This document shows, piece after piece, positions 63,833 through 64,000 of a stretch of DNA of 64,000 bases. Origin of the DNA: Paenibacillus herberti (lineage in GTDB: Bacteria; Bacillota; Bacilli; Paenibacillales; Paenibacillaceae); NCBI RefSeq assembly GCF_002233675.1, contig NZ_NMUQ01000001.1, forward strand, positions 1,439,212 to 1,503,211, read 5' to 3'. Positions within the stretch are counted from its first letter, which is position 1, and each line of letters opens with the position of its first letter. The translations under genes and the position numbers were made by a program. Under the pieces are notes generated by a model. The model was not told the DNA's origin, did no database searches, and worked only from the letters and a program-made list of their open reading frames with translations.

Positions 63833-64000
63833 TTAGAACACGGCTTCAATCGCCATCCGGCACGCATCCGGTATCGTCTCGCGTCCAGTCGCGGTGCGGG
63901 CGCTAGCATGAATTCCCTGCTTTATCACCAGCAGGAATCGGGCAGTCTCACGAGTGTTAACGCCCTGCCGAAGCAGGCTGCGATTGCCGGCATCCTCCAG
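63833..64000 (-). CDS. TetR-family regulator, 3' end only
   Basis: The minus strand from the right edge reads LEDAGNRSLLRQGVNTRETARFLLVIKQGIHASARTATGRETIPDACRMAIEAVF and stops at 63833. The pattern (helix, ARFLLVIKQGIHASAR, helix ending in a short hydrophobic tail) is that of the last two helices of TetR_C_33/AcrR-like regulators. The DNA-binding half lies outside the window. Position next to the operator and MFS gene suggests it represses the transporter. Confidence 0.7.
   Translation of the reverse strand: MEDAGNRSLLRQGVNTRETARFLLVIKQGIHASARTATGRETIPDACRMAIEAVF

Overview
The window looks like a chromosomal segment of a spore-forming, Paenibacillus-like member of the Bacillota. The evidence is moderate G+C, strong AGGAGG-type ribosome binding sites with frequent TTG/GTG starts, lipobox lipoproteins, a YheC/YheD-type ATP-grasp protein, GlnR/TnrA- and CcpA-type operator sequences and many glycoside hydrolases. 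This assignment is inferred from gene content. No rRNA, tRNA or CRISPR array was seen.

Layout. 1-4.2 kb: end of a small membrane protein gene, an ABC exporter (two ATPases plus a permease), and a membrane protein with a Cys/Gly/Ser-rich tail that appears to start at ATT. 4.2-7.5 kb: a broken uvrA-like gene, then a urease operon (fused gamma-beta subunit plus alpha) with no maturation genes, behind a promoter carrying a well-placed GlnR/TnrA box. 7.7-10.7 kb: a secreted arabinofuranosidase-like glycosidase. 10.8-14.3 kb: an OmpR-type two-component system and a cell-wall amidase that share 11-bp direct repeats upstream. 14.3-18.3 kb: unlinked single genes (glycosyltransferase, methyltransferase, AraC/GyrI regulator, APH-like kinase). 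18.3-20.4 kb: a minus-strand LytTR/DUF3021-type membrane operon. 20.6-24.8 kb: an MMPL transporter with a NarL-type two-component system, arranged like B. subtilis ydfJ-ydfHI.

25-34 kb is a sugar and lipid degradation block: VOC protein, GH2 beta-galactosidase, the carboxy-terminal relic of a GH59 enzyme, a sugar-binding lipoprotein behind a possible cre site, and a PI-PLC-like enzyme fused to six beta/gamma-crystallin motifs. 34-39 kb: threonine synthase, aspartate decarboxylase, YheC/D-like protein, a PadR/DUF2812 pair with doubled operators, a frameshifted VOC gene and a HAD phosphatase. 39-46 kb: TetR with a divergent CocE/NonD hydrolase, and GH116 with a convergent AraC regulator.

46-50.6 kb: a GNAT gene overlapping a truncated merR, a small metal-resistance-like module behind a MerR-type promoter with a 19-bp spacer, a stand-alone TnpB RNA-guided nuclease with end hairpins, and a LysM protein. 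50.7-55.3 kb: an IS3 relic and two tandem paralogous secreted GH16 enzymes. 55.6-57.7 kb: a siderophore-type binding protein and permease without an ATPase. 57.9-60.2 kb: monooxygenase and quinone oxidoreductase genes next to a 41-codon ArsR relic flanked by two copies of one operator, then a methyltransferase. 60.3-64 kb: decayed gene fragments, one intact IS4-type element with its 5-bp target duplication, an MFS transporter and the end of its likely TetR regulator.

Most genes stand as single units or small operons with their own terminators. The accessory character comes from saprophytic sugar use (GH2, GH16, GH51-like, GH59 relic, GH116), stress and export functions with local regulators, and repeated decay by frameshift, truncation and insertion sequences. 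Family names come from motif recognition by eye; no database search was run.
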